64,000 bases of DNA from Silicimonas sp. (GCA_022824315.1 JAJEAC010000093.1:1-64000), one strand, 5' to 3'; positions 54,137-63,915 are shown, counted from the stretch's first letter. Notes: generated from the sequence alone by a model not told the origin. A program made the numbers and translations.

Positions 54137-54576
54137 AACTCTCCGACCGTCTCTTCGGAGTGGTCGTGATACTGGGGGCGCTCGCCTATACGGCGGGCGC
54201 CTTCCAGATACAGGCCAGCTTCATGTCGGATCCTGTCGGGTCGAAGACGTTTCCGCTCATGCTGGCCGGGGTCGCGGCGATCTGCGGGCTGAACTTTGTC
54301 TTCCGGCCCGACGACGACCCGGCGTGGCCTGGCCGAATGACGCTTGGCAACATCGTGGTCGCCGTCCTCGTCATGGTTGCCTATGCCCATGCCTTGAAGC
54401 CGCTCGGCTTCCTGATACCCACGGCGGTCTGCGCGGCCATCCTGAGCTTCCAGATCTCCCCTCGTCCGCTGCCTGCGGCAATTACCGGACTTGGCCTTTC
54501 GATCGGGCTGTTCCTGATATTCAAGTACGCGCTCGGCCTCGGGCTTCAGCCCTTGCCCAAGGCGTGGCTGGGCTGA
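54133..54576 (+). CDS. tctB: Tripartite tricarboxylate transporter small membrane subunit, TctB
   Basis: 147 residues from a GTG overlapping the tctC stop codon. Four membrane helices: FGVVVILGALAYTAGAFQI, a second from about 35, and two in the C-terminal half. GSKTFPLMLAGVAAICGL is typical. Proton or sodium coupling is provided with TctA. Confidence 0.88.
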   Translation: MKLSDRLFGVVVILGALAYTAGAFQIQASFMSDPVGSKTFPLMLAGVAAICGLNFVFRPDDDPAWPGRMTLGNIVVAVLVMVAYAHALKPLGFLIPTAVCAAILSFQISPRPLPAAITGLGLSIGLFLIFKYALGLGLQPLPKAWLG

Positions 54577-56120
54577 TGGAACTCCTCTCGAACCTCGCCC
54601 TCGGCTTCAGCGTCGCGCTTACGCCGTTCACGCTCTTTCTCGCCGTTGCAGGGTGCTTTCTCGGAACCATCATCGGCGCGCTTCCGGGCCTCGGCCCGTC
54701 GAACGGCGTCGCCATCCTGATCCCGCTTGCATTCTCGCTCGGCCTCGACGCGACATCCGCCCTTGTCTTGATGACCGCCGTCTATTACGGCGCGATGTAC
54801 GGCGGGCGGATAAGCTCCATCCTTCTCAACATCCCCGGCGACGAGCCTGCGCTGATGACGACGCTTGACGGCTACCCGATGGCCAAGGCGGGGCGTGCCG
54901 GAGATGCTCTCGTGCTGTCCGGCTTTGCAAGCTTCTTCGGCGCGCTATTTGCAACTATTGGCTTGATGCTGCTCGCACCGCTGCTGTCCCGCATCGCCTA
55001 CCAGTTCGGTCCGTCAGAGTACTTTGCGCTCTACCTGCTGGCGTTCTCGACCTTGGGGGGCATCGCCTCCAGGAACCAGGCCAAGGCCGCGCTCGCCTCC
55101 TGCATCGGGCTCGGCATCGCCATGATCGGGCTTGACAACCAGACCGGGATGCCGCGCTTCACCGGCGGCAACCTGCACCTGATGGACGGCGTCGACTTCC
55201 TGGTCGCGATTGTCGGACTCTTTGCGGTCGCAGAGGTCTTTGTCTTCATCGAAAGCCACGGCAGGGAGTCATCCATCGGGGTCAAGCTTGGAAAGGTGAC
55301 CCTGCCGGTCCGAGACCTGACCAAGGGCATTGGCACCATGCTGCGCTCCAGCGTGATCGGTTTCATCGCCGGCGTGCTCCCAGGCGCCGGCGCCTCGCTC
55401 GGTTCGTTCCTGGCCTACATGGGCGAGAAGAACGTGCAGGGCAAAAAGGGCGGATTCGGCACCGGCGTGCCCAAGGGCGTGATGGCGCCCGAGGCGGGGA
55501 ACAACGCCGCGGCCGGCGGTGCCCTCGTGCCGATGCTGACGCTCGGCGTGCCCGGCTCCGGGACAACCGCCGTGCTGCTCGCGCTGCTGCTGACACTCAA
55601 CATCACGCCAGGGCCGACCCTTTTCACCGACCGGCCGGACGTCGTGTGGGGCCTGATCGCCTCGCTGCTGATCGCGAACTTCGTCCTCTTGGCGATGAAC
55701 GTGCCAATGGTGAAGATGTTCGTCCACATCCTGAGCGTGCCGGCGTGGGTTCTGCTGCCGGGCGTGATGATGATCTCCTTCGTCGGCATCTATTCGCTCT
55801 CGGGCAGCTATTTCGACCTGCTGCTGATGATCTTCTTTGGCATCGTCGGCTGGATATTCCGCAAGCTGGACGTTCCGACAGTGCCCATCATCCTTGGCAT
55901 CCTTCTCGGCAATCACATGGAGGACGCGCTGCGTCGCGCGATGATACTCTCGGACGGCGACTGGCGGTTCCTGTTCGGATTCCGCTGGCATTCGTCGTCG
56001 GGCGGGTACGAATTCTACTCGGCGATCCCCTCGTCGCTTCTCGTCCTTGCCGTTGCAGGATTCGTGGCGCCGATCTTCCTCCGCCGCGTGATCAAGAGGC
56101 CCCAGGCAGTCAGTGACTGA
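54576..56120 (+). CDS. tctA: Tripartite tricarboxylate transporter large membrane subunit, TctA
   Basis: 514 residues, start overlapping the tctB stop codon (TGATG). About twelve membrane helices. The family motifs GTIIGALPGLGPSNGVAILI and its symmetric repeat GVLPGAGASLGSFLAY, with the PEAGNNAAAGGALVPMLTLG loop, are present and probably line the substrate path. It forms the transporter with TctB and TctC. Confidence 0.94.
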   Translation: MELLSNLALGFSVALTPFTLFLAVAGCFLGTIIGALPGLGPSNGVAILIPLAFSLGLDATSALVLMTAVYYGAMYGGRISSILLNIPGDEPALMTTLDGYPMAKAGRAGDALVLSGFASFFGALFATIGLMLLAPLLSRIAYQFGPSEYFALYLLAFSTLGGIASRNQAKAALASCIGLGIAMIGLDNQTGMPRFTGGNLHLMDGVDFLVAIVGLFAVAEVFVFIESHGRESSIGVKLGKVTLPVRDLTKGIGTMLRSSVIGFIAGVLPGAGASLGSFLAYMGEKNVQGKKGGFGTGVPKGVMAPEAGNNAAAGGALVPMLTLGVPGSGTTAVLLALLLTLNITPGPTLFTDRPDVVWGLIASLLIANFVLLAMNVPMVKMFVHILSVPAWVLLPGVMMISFVGIYSLSGSYFDLLLMIFFGIVGWIFRKLDVPTVPIILGILLGNHMEDALRRAMILSDGDWRFLFGFRWHSSSGGYEFYSAIPSSLLVLAVAGFVAPIFLRRVIKRPQAVSD

Positions 56121-56192
56121 CCGCGAACAGGAACGCGCGGCCCTGCCGGTTCGCGGCGATGCAAAGGCACGAAATGTCATGCAACTTCGAGA

Positions 56193-56212
56193 CTGCTCCC
56201 GCATCGGAGCAG
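56193..56212 (+). promoter_or_regulatory. Stem-loop between tctA and the AtuA-family gene
   Basis: CTGCTCC and GGAGCAG pair around a 6-base loop in a 177-base gap. No T tract. It could give different message levels for transporter and enzymes. Confidence 0.4.
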
Positions 56213-56297
56213 ATCCCGGGTGCGGTTCTGCCTCTCATTGCAGACTGTGCGCCTCCCGGCGGATGCGGAACTTTCATGCACCAAGGCGGAGCGAACC

Positions 56298-57650
56298 ATG
56301 ACGCGCATTCTCGTTCCCTCCGGGGCGCTCGGCCTCGACTACGACAAGACAGCGCTTGAACGCGGAATCAGCATGACTCCCGATCTCATCGCGATCGACG
56401 GCGGCTCGACCGACAGCGGGCCGTCCTATCTCGGCTGCGGCGTGTCGAAATACGCCCGGAGTTCGACCAAGGTTGAATGGAAGGGGCTGATCGAGGCGGC
56501 GCGAATCGCAGGATGCCCGCTCGTCATCGGAACCGCGGGCACCTGCGGCACTGACGGGATGGTCGACTGGCTCGTCGACATCACGCGCGAGTGCCTGGAA
56601 GAACTCGGCTGGACGGCAAGGGTCGCGACGCTCAAGTCCGGGCAGGATCCGCTCGAAGTCAGCCAGCGCTTCGCATCCGGTCAGGTCTCGGCCCTGGACG
56701 GCGCGCCGGAGCTGGATCGCAAGACCATCGAGGACTGCACAAACATCGTTGCACTCGCGGGCGCCGAGCAGATCCAGCAGGCCATCGAGACCGAGGCCGA
56801 GATCATCATCGCGGGCCGGACGACCGACACGGCCACCATAGCCGCACTTCCGCTCATGCGGGACGAGCACGCAGGCGGCGCATGGCATGGAGCCAAGATC
56901 GCGGAGTGCGGCGCGCTCTGCGCCACGAATCCCCAGTCCGGCGTCTTGATGGTGGAGTTCGACACGGCCGGATTCACCGTACATCCCTTGGCGGACGATG
57001 CCCGTGCAACGCCGCAAACCGTCCTCGCACACATGCTGTACGAGAATTCGGATCCGTTCATCCTTCACGAGCCAGGCGGGCACCTCGACGTGACCGGTGC
57101 CACTTACGAGGCGCTCGACGAGGTGCGCGTCCGCGTGGAAGGATCCCGCTGGGTGGCGTCGGACCGATACACCGTGAAGCTGGAAGGCGCGCGCGTGGCG
57201 GGCTGCCAGACCCTCTTGATGGCCACCATCCGCGACCCGCGATACGTTGAGAACGCACAAGCCTGGATCCGGGACATCGGTCATCGGCACGCCGCAAAGG
57301 TCGAAGGCCGGATGGGCCTCGCGCCGGAGGCCTGGCGCTGCGACCTCCGGCTTGTCGGCATCGACAGCACGCTTGGAAAGCTGGAGACCAGGCCGGGCTC
57401 ACCGACGGAGATCGGCGTCCTCTGCACCATCACCGCCGCGAACCAAGACACCGCGAACGAGATCGGCAAGCTCATGAACCCCTACCTTCTGCACCATCCC
57501 CTGACATCCGAGGAAGAGCAGCCGACCTTCTCGTTTCCGTTCTCGCCAGCCGAGATCGACAGGGGACCGGTCCATGAGTTCTGCCTCCATCATGTCATGA
57601 CGCTCTCCGACCCTATGGACGCATTCCGCCTCGACGTGATCAATGCCTGA
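56298..57650 (+). CDS. AtuA-family protein (DUF1446, acyclic terpene utilisation)
   Basis: 450 residues from ATG 56298. ILVPSGALGLDYD, IAIDGGSTDSGPSYLG, GTAGTCGTD and IIIAGRTTDTATIAALP are typical of the family. The function of AtuA is not settled: it belongs to the geraniol/citronellol gene cluster of pseudomonads, but its relatives are widespread. Here it follows a carboxylate transporter and precedes DUF4387, a frequent partner. It is shorter than the roughly 600 residues of forms in which DUF4387 is fused. A hydratase or isomerase role on a hydroxy-acid is a guess. Confidence 0.85.
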   Translation: MTRILVPSGALGLDYDKTALERGISMTPDLIAIDGGSTDSGPSYLGCGVSKYARSSTKVEWKGLIEAARIAGCPLVIGTAGTCGTDGMVDWLVDITRECLEELGWTARVATLKSGQDPLEVSQRFASGQVSALDGAPELDRKTIEDCTNIVALAGAEQIQQAIETEAEIIIAGRTTDTATIAALPLMRDEHAGGAWHGAKIAECGALCATNPQSGVLMVEFDTAGFTVHPLADDARATPQTVLAHMLYENSDPFILHEPGGHLDVTGATYEALDEVRVRVEGSRWVASDRYTVKLEGARVAGCQTLLMATIRDPRYVENAQAWIRDIGHRHAAKVEGRMGLAPEAWRCDLRLVGIDSTLGKLETRPGSPTEIGVLCTITAANQDTANEIGKLMNPYLLHHPLTSEEEQPTFSFPFSPAEIDRGPVHEFCLHHVMTLSDPMDAFRLDVINA

Positions 57651-57945
57651 AGTGGGCGAGGTCTGTGAAAAGGTCCGGTCGAAGAACGCCGGACCCTTCT
57701 GGCTGACGATCGACATCTTCTGCGGATCCGAGAGGGCCTTTGCCCGTCTGTCAGCCGGCCTCTCGACGAAACGCGTCGCGGAGGCCCTCGGGACGGACCC
57801 GAAAGCGATCAGGCGCTTCGACATCAAGGACCTGAACGTGATCAAGATCAGCCTCCCCCGCCCGGTCGTGCAAGGCCATCCCGGGGACAGGGACATGCAC
57901 GGAGCGGCATGGGCTTCTGTCGTCGCGGAACTCGTGGTCGACTGA
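57643..57945 (+). CDS. DUF4387 protein, AtuA partner
   Basis: 100 residues; its start lies within the end of the AtuA-family gene (ATGCCTGA overlap), so the two proteins are probably made in equal amounts. VRSKNAGPFWLTIDIFCG at the N terminus and DRDMHGAAWASVVAELVVD at the C terminus are the family marks. It is found fused to AtuA in other bacteria. Likely a small subunit of the same enzyme. Confidence 0.87.
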   Translation: MPEVGEVCEKVRSKNAGPFWLTIDIFCGSERAFARLSAGLSTKRVAEALGTDPKAIRRFDIKDLNVIKISLPRPVVQGHPGDRDMHGAAWASVVAELVVD

Positions 57946-57948
57946 ACG

Positions 57949-59142
57949 ATGGCCGCACCGCTCTCGGACATCCTGGTTCTGGATCTCACCAACGTGCTGG
58001 CAGGCCCGTTCTGCTGTCACCAGCTGGCCCATCTCGGTGCGGAGGTGATCAAGGTCGAGCAGCCCGGACGCGGCGATCTTGCGCGGCGACTGGGTGCGGA
58101 TGCCCGGCTCAATGCCGCCGGGATGGGTGCCTCGTTCCTTGCCCAGAACGCGGGCAAGAAGTCCGTGACGTTGAATCTCAAGCATGCCGAGGGGAAGTCG
58201 CTTCTCAAACGCCTGGTGGCCAAGGCGGACGTCCTGGTCGAGAACTTCCGTCCCGGGGTCATGGAGCGCCTTGGCTTGGGCCATGATGTCCTGAGAGAGG
58301 TCAATGCCGAACTGATATATTGCGCGATCTCGGGATTCGGGCAGGACGGGCCCTGGGTCGACCGTCCCGCATATGACCAGATCATTCAGGGCGCGTCGGG
58401 CGTCATGTCAATCACGGGAACCGCAGAGAGCGCTCCGACTCGCGTTGGCTACCCGGTTGCGGACACGGTTGGCGGCCTGACGGCGGCCTTCGCGATCACG
58501 GCGGCGCTGCACAAGCGGCCACGGGGCACGTTCATCGATGTCTCGATGCTGGAATCCGTTCTGGCGACCATGGGATGGGTGGTGTCGAATCACCTGATTG
58601 CGGGCGTCATCCCGGAAGCGCATGGCAACGAAAACCCGACATCGGCGCCGTCCGGAACCTTCAACACGGCTACCGACCCGATCAATGTTGCGGCGAACAG
58701 CGACGATCAATGGGTTCTCCTGACGGACCATCTTGGCCTGGCCCGTCTGCGCGACCGCACCGAATACGTCACGCGCGAGGATCGCAAAACGAACCGGGAC
58801 AGGCTTCGAGCGGAGATCGAGGCGGTGCTCGCGACAAGGCCCGCCAAGAAATGGGTCGAGGAACTGAACCGGATCGGGGTTCCGACGGGCGCCGTGCTGA
58901 CCGTGCCGGAAGTGCTCCGCTCGGAACAGATCGCAGGTCGCGGATTCCTGGCCGGTTTCGAGAATGCCCCAGGGGTCGGACGTGATATCGAGGTGGTGCG
59001 AACGGGCGTGAGACTTGACCGGGAGGCAGCAGCCGTCGACAGCCCGCCACCGGAGCTTGGACAGCACAATCGTGAAACCTGGGGTCGAATCGGAATTTCC
59101 GACTCCGAGCTTGAGCGCCTCGAAAGGGATGGGGTCATATGA
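57949..59142 (+). CDS. Class III CoA-transferase (CaiB/BaiF family)
   Basis: 397 residues, 3 bases after the previous stop codon. LDLTNVLAGPFCCHQLAHLG, VKVEQPGRGD and VENFRPGVMERLGLG are standard. The catalytic Asp should be the one in RPAYDQIIQGASG. The family moves CoA from succinyl-CoA or another donor onto a carboxylate. In this operon it would activate the imported acid for the lyase that follows. Overlaps the next start by 4 bases. Confidence 0.9.
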   Translation: MAAPLSDILVLDLTNVLAGPFCCHQLAHLGAEVIKVEQPGRGDLARRLGADARLNAAGMGASFLAQNAGKKSVTLNLKHAEGKSLLKRLVAKADVLVENFRPGVMERLGLGHDVLREVNAELIYCAISGFGQDGPWVDRPAYDQIIQGASGVMSITGTAESAPTRVGYPVADTVGGLTAAFAITAALHKRPRGTFIDVSMLESVLATMGWVVSNHLIAGVIPEAHGNENPTSAPSGTFNTATDPINVAANSDDQWVLLTDHLGLARLRDRTEYVTREDRKTNRDRLRAEIEAVLATRPAKKWVEELNRIGVPTGAVLTVPEVLRSEQIAGRGFLAGFENAPGVGRDIEVVRTGVRLDREAAAVDSPPPELGQHNRETWGRIGISDSELERLERDGVI

Positions 59143-59945
59143 GCGGCGGCGACGTCTCCGACTGGTGGTCAACGGCGATAATCGACATGGAACCGGGCCG
59201 GATCCACTTGAGAGGACATCCGATCGAGGAACTGATCGGAAAACTCACGTTGCCGGAAACGATCTGGCTGATGACCAGAGGCGAAATGCCCGAGGAAGGC
59301 CAGGCCCGGCTTCTCGAAGCCGCATTGGTCGCCGCGGTGGATCATGGGCCGCAGGCACCATCGATCGCGGCTGCACGCATGGCCGTGACATGCGGACTTC
59401 CCCTGAACAACGCAATGGCCACCGGGGTCAACATGCTCGGCGCCGTGCATGGCGGTGCAGGAGAGCAGGCGGTCGAGTTCCTTGATGGCATTGCCAAGGC
59501 GGCCAGTTCCGGAGCGGAACTGGCCCAGGCCGCTTCGAATGAGATCGACAACTGGCAGCATGCCCGCGACGCATTCGTGCCCGGGTTCGGCCACAGGTTC
59601 CACAAGCCGACGGACCCTCGGGCGCCGCGCCTTCTGTCTCTCGTGGACAAGGCCGCCGAGAGCGGCGTCGTGACGGGGCGGTTCGCCCATGCCGGACGCA
59701 TGGTCGAAGACGAGTTGCACCGACGGAAAGGCAAGCCTGTGCCGATGAACATCGACGGGGCGACAGCCGTCATCTTCGCCGAACTCGGCTTTGCACCACC
59801 GCTGGCTCGCGGACTCTTCTGTCTCTCGCGCTCTGTCGGAATCCTGGCGCATGCCTGGGAACAGATGCAGCAGGGCGGGCGCAACAAGGGTCCGACACCT
59901 CCCGAATACCGATGGAACTACGTCGGTCCGAACCCGATGAAATGA
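59139..59945 (+). CDS. Citryl-CoA lyase-like protein (short citrate synthase fold)
   Basis: 268 residues, ATGA overlap. The citrate synthase fold is reduced: His in GAVHGGAGEQ, His in GFGHRFHKP and Asp in NIDGATAV are the three catalytic residues. Length of about 270 is that of citryl-CoA lyases and not of full citrate synthases. With the CoA-transferase gene it forms a pair able to split an acyl-CoA such as citryl-CoA into oxaloacetate and acetyl-CoA. The true substrate is unknown and may be a citrate analogue. Confidence 0.85.
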   Translation: MSGGDVSDWWSTAIIDMEPGRIHLRGHPIEELIGKLTLPETIWLMTRGEMPEEGQARLLEAALVAAVDHGPQAPSIAAARMAVTCGLPLNNAMATGVNMLGAVHGGAGEQAVEFLDGIAKAASSGAELAQAASNEIDNWQHARDAFVPGFGHRFHKPTDPRAPRLLSLVDKAAESGVVTGRFAHAGRMVEDELHRRKGKPVPMNIDGATAVIFAELGFAPPLARGLFCLSRSVGILAHAWEQMQQGGRNKGPTPPEYRWNYVGPNPMK

Positions 59946-59986
59946 CGAGGGAGCCGGTCGCGGATCGCCCGACGCCCGTGCGCTGT

Positions 59987-60736
59987 TCAGCAAAAGTAGT
60001 TCAATCCGAGCCGACCGCCATCGACGTAGATCGTCTCGCCGGTGATGTAGCTCGCCTTTCCGCTGATCAGGAAGGCGACCACATCGGCGATTTCAACTGG
60101 CGTACCGACGCGCTTGAGCGGCGTTCGTGACATGATTGTCTTCATTGCGTCGGGACTCGCGTTGACGGCGGCCATCATGGCAGTGTCTATCGACCCCGGG
60201 CCGACGGCGTTGACACGGACGTTGTGCGGCGCAAGCGCAAGGGCGGCCACCTTGGTGAGCTGCATCACGCCGCCCTTGGAGGCGCAGTAGGCGGGAATCG
60301 CCGGAATCGCGACCTGGGCGTTTATCGACGACATGTTGACGATCGCGCCCTCGATGCCCGCATCGATCATCATGCGGGCCGCGCGCTGAAGCGCCACGAA
60401 AACACCCGTGAGATTGACGCCGATCACCTTCTGGAAAGTGGCGATGTCGTAGTCGAAGAAGTCCCCCGGCTCCGAAATCCCTGCATTGTTCACCAGGGCC
60501 GAGACCGGACCGTGATCGGTCGCGATTCGATCGAACATGTCCGAGACCTGCGCCGGGTCACCCATGTCGCAGACCAACCCGCATGCATCCTGACCGAGCT
60601 CCATCGCCGCATCCTTCACGTTCGCGTTGATGTCCGCCAGAATGATCCTGAACCCGTCATTTTCCAGTGCTTCGGCGCATGCATATCCGATGCCTTGCGC
60701 GCCCCCGGTCACCAATGCGATCGGCTTTTCCGTCAT
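59987..60736 (-). CDS. Short-chain dehydrogenase/reductase
   Basis: 249 residues from ATG 60736. GGAQGIGYACAEAL is the cofactor loop, NNAGIS and the catalytic YCASKGG (Tyr, Lys) with Ser in NMSSINAQV are intact. Asp in LADINAN after the second strand suggests preference for NAD. Substrate unknown; sugar or hydroxy-acid likely. Divergent from the 6-phosphogluconate dehydrogenase gene with 101 bases between, and convergent with the lyase gene. Confidence 0.9.
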   Translation of the reverse strand: MTEKPIALVTGGAQGIGYACAEALENDGFRIILADINANVKDAAMELGQDACGLVCDMGDPAQVSDMFDRIATDHGPVSALVNNAGISEPGDFFDYDIATFQKVIGVNLTGVFVALQRAARMMIDAGIEGAIVNMSSINAQVAIPAIPAYCASKGGVMQLTKVAALALAPHNVRVNAVGPGSIDTAMMAAVNASPDAMKTIMSRTPLKRVGTPVEIADVVAFLISGKASYITGETIYVDGGRLGLNYFC

Positions 60737-60837
60737 GTCTCACCCTCCTGCCAAGCTGGGGCCTGACTGCCGTTGCGTTTCCGGCCCTTCTCCGTAGTGT
60801 TAGCGCCGGAACTGCCGGACGGGAACAGGAAAGCCGC

Positions 60838-62271
60838 ATGACAGAATCGGAAATCGGCGTCGTCGGGCTTGGGACCATGGGCGCAATGCTGACGCTCAAC
60901 ATTGCCGACAACGGCTTTCGGGTGTCGGCGTACAACCGTACCCATGCCCGCGTCACCGAACTCATGGACACCGCGGGCGATCTCGCCCGGCGGATCGCGC
61001 CCTGCAAGTCCGCTGAGGCGCTCGTCCAGTCGTTGAAGCGCCCCCGCAACGTCATCCTGATGGTACCTGCCGGCGACGTGGTCGATGCCCAGATCTACGC
61101 CCTGCGAAACTTGCTCGACGACGATGACTTGATCATCGACATGGGCAACGCGAACTTCCACGATACGAGGCGGCGCGCGCAGGCCGCGCGCGAGGAGGGA
61201 CGTCCCTATCTCGGCGTCGGCATCTCGGGCGGCGCAGAAGGCGCACGCTTCGGTCCGTCGATCATGGGTGGCGGCCCACGGAATTGCTGGGACCGCGTGG
61301 CGCACGTCCTCGACGCGATCGCGGCAAGCCATGAAGGTCAGCCATGCGCCAAGTGGATGGGTGAGGATGGCGCGGGGCACTTCGTCAAGACGGTTCACAA
61401 CGGCATCGAATATGCGGACATGCAGTTGATCGCGGAAGTCTACGGGATCATGCGAGACGGCATGGGCATGGCTGCGGCAGACTGCGCGAACGTGTTCACG
61501 CGTTGGAATGACGGCGTTCTCAAGAGCTATCTTGTCGAGATCTCCGGAAAGGTGGCTGCCGCCCGGGACGACAGCACCGGAAAGCCTGTGCTGGATGTCA
61601 TACTTGACCGCGCGGGACAGAAGGGAACGGGGCGCTGGACGGTAATCGAAAGCCAGATGCTCGGCGCTCCGGTCCCAGTGATCGAGGCAGCGGTTGGCGC
61701 CCGCAACATGTCGGCGATGCGGAACCTGCGCCTGCAGGGCGCCAATCTCTATCGGGCGGACGCATGCCCCCTAGACGACGGGCTGGCAATTCAGGATCTG
61801 GAGCAGGCGCTGGTCGCAGGGAAGATCCTCTGCTACGCGCAGGGCTTCGATCTTCTTTACAAGGCCAGCACGGATTTCGGCTGGTCGCTGCCAATGCCGG
61901 GAATCGCCGAGATCTGGCGCGAGGGCTGCATCATCCGCTCGGCAATGCTGAACGACATGGCGGCGGCCCTTCGGGATTCGCCGGGCACGAACCTGGCGCT
62001 TGCAGACCATTTCCGCGCCCTCATGGACAGGAACATCGAGGGTCTCCGGAAAACCGCGCTTGCCGCACAGGCCGCACGCCTTCCGGTACCGGCGCTTGCC
62101 GCGGCGCTTGCCTATTTCGACACGTTGACCTGCGAGCGAACGACCGCCAACATGCTCCAGGCGCAGCGCGACTACTTCGGAGCGCACGGCTTCGAACGCA
62201 TCGGCGGCGAAGGCGTGCATCACGGACCCTGGCACGGTCACGATCTGGACGGGCGTCCAGCCCAAAGCTGA
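60838..62271 (+). CDS. gnd: 6-phosphogluconate dehydrogenase, decarboxylating
   Basis: 477 residues from ATG 60838 (AGGAAAG upstream). GLGTMGAMLTLNIADNGF is the NADP loop, GVGISGGAEGARFGPSIMGG the substrate loop, and HFVKTVHNGIEYADMQLIAE the catalytic Lys-His-Asn region; DRAGQKGTGRWTV is in the C-terminal helical domain. It oxidises 6-phosphogluconate to ribulose 5-phosphate and CO2. Length is standard. It may act in the pentose phosphate route or on a similar acid with the neighbouring SDR. Confidence 0.92.
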   Translation: MTESEIGVVGLGTMGAMLTLNIADNGFRVSAYNRTHARVTELMDTAGDLARRIAPCKSAEALVQSLKRPRNVILMVPAGDVVDAQIYALRNLLDDDDLIIDMGNANFHDTRRRAQAAREEGRPYLGVGISGGAEGARFGPSIMGGGPRNCWDRVAHVLDAIAASHEGQPCAKWMGEDGAGHFVKTVHNGIEYADMQLIAEVYGIMRDGMGMAAADCANVFTRWNDGVLKSYLVEISGKVAAARDDSTGKPVLDVILDRAGQKGTGRWTVIESQMLGAPVPVIEAAVGARNMSAMRNLRLQGANLYRADACPLDDGLAIQDLEQALVAGKILCYAQGFDLLYKASTDFGWSLPMPGIAEIWREGCIIRSAMLNDMAAALRDSPGTNLALADHFRALMDRNIEGLRKTALAAQAARLPVPALAAALAYFDTLTCERTTANMLQAQRDYFGAHGFERIGGEGVHHGPWHGHDLDGRPAQS

Positions 62272-62664
62272 CAGGGCCGGGAATCGGCCGCGCGCCGGCG
62301 CGATGCACAACGCCTGGGACCGAACGGCCATACGGCCGCATCTCCAGAAGGACGATCATGCGGGCGAGTGGGGCGCCGCGTGCCAGACACTTGGCACGTG
62401 ATGTTCCACTTCAGAGGCGGCGAGGCCGCGGAAGCGGGCGTGGTTGGATCTTGCCGACCGGATGTGAACACCGACCGCAGGCAACATTTGATCCGAGCGC
62501 GACCACGCGACATTGAACTCCCGCTCCCAGGCGAACTGATCCGCGAGAGCATGGGCGATGTGTGCTGGAACGTGACCACAAGGGCAGATTGCGTCTGCGT
62601 GGAGGACGATCAACGCCGTTCAGCTCTTGCGCCGAACGGAATTCCGGTGATGGGCAGTTGGGGA
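62272..62664. other. Intergenic region between convergent genes
   Basis: 393 bases between gnd and the AbrB-type gene. Several short GC-rich palindromes such as GGCCGGGAATCGGCC occur just after gnd and might aid termination. No gene is supported. Confidence 0.4.
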
Positions 62665-63696
62665 TCAACCCCGACCGCGATCAAGCAGGTGCGCCGCCAG
62701 CGGCGCGCCCATGATGACGATCACGAGACGCAATATGTGATGCGCAACCACGAATGCGATGTCCGCCCCGACGACGAGCGCCAGGACGGTGAGTTCCGCC
62801 TGTCCGCCCGGCGAGTACGCCAGCAGCGCAGACATGCCCGGAGCGAGCCCGAGGGAATAGATGGCCTCCACGAAGGCCACGGTCAGAATGATCAGGAGCC
62901 CGCAAAATCCCAAGCCTGCCAGAATGTCCTTCCGGATCTCGTTCATCGTAATTCCGTTGTAATTGCAGCCGATTGTCATCCCGATGAAGAACTGTGCCGC
63001 CCAGATGGCTTCTGCGGGCGGGCGCTGTTCGAGGAAACCTGCCAGCGTCACCGCAGCCGCCAGGATCATTGGCCCGAGAATCGTGGCTCCGAACAGACCG
63101 ACCTTCCGCGCGCCCCACCAGCCGAGTCCTGCCGCGAGCACCATCAGGGCAAGTTCGGATGGCGCAACCGTCGTCAGTGGAACGCCGGGGGGCCGGTCGA
63201 AGTCCGCATCCCATATGCCTTTCAAGAGGAATGGCAACGCCACCACGATCACGAGGACGCGGGTGGCGTGAATCAACGACAGGGCACGGACATTGCCACC
63301 TGCTTCCTCGCCGAAGACGACCATGTCCTGAAGGCCGCCCGGCATCGACGCGTAGTACGCAGTCGGGAAATCGTAGCCGCAAAGGCGCCTGAAATAAGGC
63401 ACCCCGGTCGCCCCGATCACAAGAATGAACACGGGCATCAGGACGAGCGTCGGCCACATGGCCGGGAACGTTGCCAGCACGGCCGGCGTAAGCGTTGCGC
63501 CCACCGCGACGCCCAAAACCGTCCGCATGGCGGCGTTGACCGGCTTGATGCCGCCAAGCGGAACGCCCAGAAGTGCGGCAAGGAGGCAACTCGCGATCGG
63601 GCCAAGAAGCCACGGCAGCGGCAACGCCAGCAGATGAAACGCCGCCACGCCGAACAGGCCGGAGACCAGTGCATTGAGAACGGGAATTACCTGCAT
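62665..63696 (-). CDS. AbrB-family membrane protein
   Basis: 343 residues from ATG 63696; the frame extends upstream without coding character. About nine or ten membrane helices. The repeated AbrB membrane domain is seen twice: PLPWLLGPIASCLLAALLG with MRTVLGVAVGATLTPAVL in the first half, and VGLFGATILGPMILAAAVTL in the second; YYASMPGGLQDMVVFGEE is the family loop. Annotated variously as ammonia monooxygenase-like or regulator; transport of a small molecule is more plausible. It is often beside tct-type genes. Confidence 0.85.
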   Translation of the reverse strand: MQVIPVLNALVSGLFGVAAFHLLALPLPWLLGPIASCLLAALLGVPLGGIKPVNAAMRTVLGVAVGATLTPAVLATFPAMWPTLVLMPVFILVIGATGVPYFRRLCGYDFPTAYYASMPGGLQDMVVFGEEAGGNVRALSLIHATRVLVIVVALPFLLKGIWDADFDRPPGVPLTTVAPSELALMVLAAGLGWWGARKVGLFGATILGPMILAAAVTLAGFLEQRPPAEAIWAAQFFIGMTIGCNYNGITMNEIRKDILAGLGFCGLLIILTVAFVEAIYSLGLAPGMSALLAYSPGGQAELTVLALVVGADIAFVVAHHILRLVIVIMGAPLAAHLLDRGRG

Positions 63697-63915
63697 GACG
63701 TTCCTGACAGAGCAGAGAGGCACCACGAATGCCGGCCCGCGCCTTTCTTGGAGAGCGATGCTGTCACGATGTGACGTCCCGCCTCGAACCGCCGAACGGC
63801 ACGTGCGAGACGTCCGGCCCTTGCACCGGGCGGATTCCGGTCGCGGCTTGCAACCGCATGGCAATCCGCATCGCACATCTCGAGTGAAGTTCAGCAATCA
63901 TGCCCGCTTCTTCTT

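Noticed and set aside
62368-63774. A 468-codon plus-strand frame over the AbrB-type gene
   Set aside because: The product is rich in Arg, His and Gln without motifs, while the minus strand encodes a clear multi-helix membrane family.
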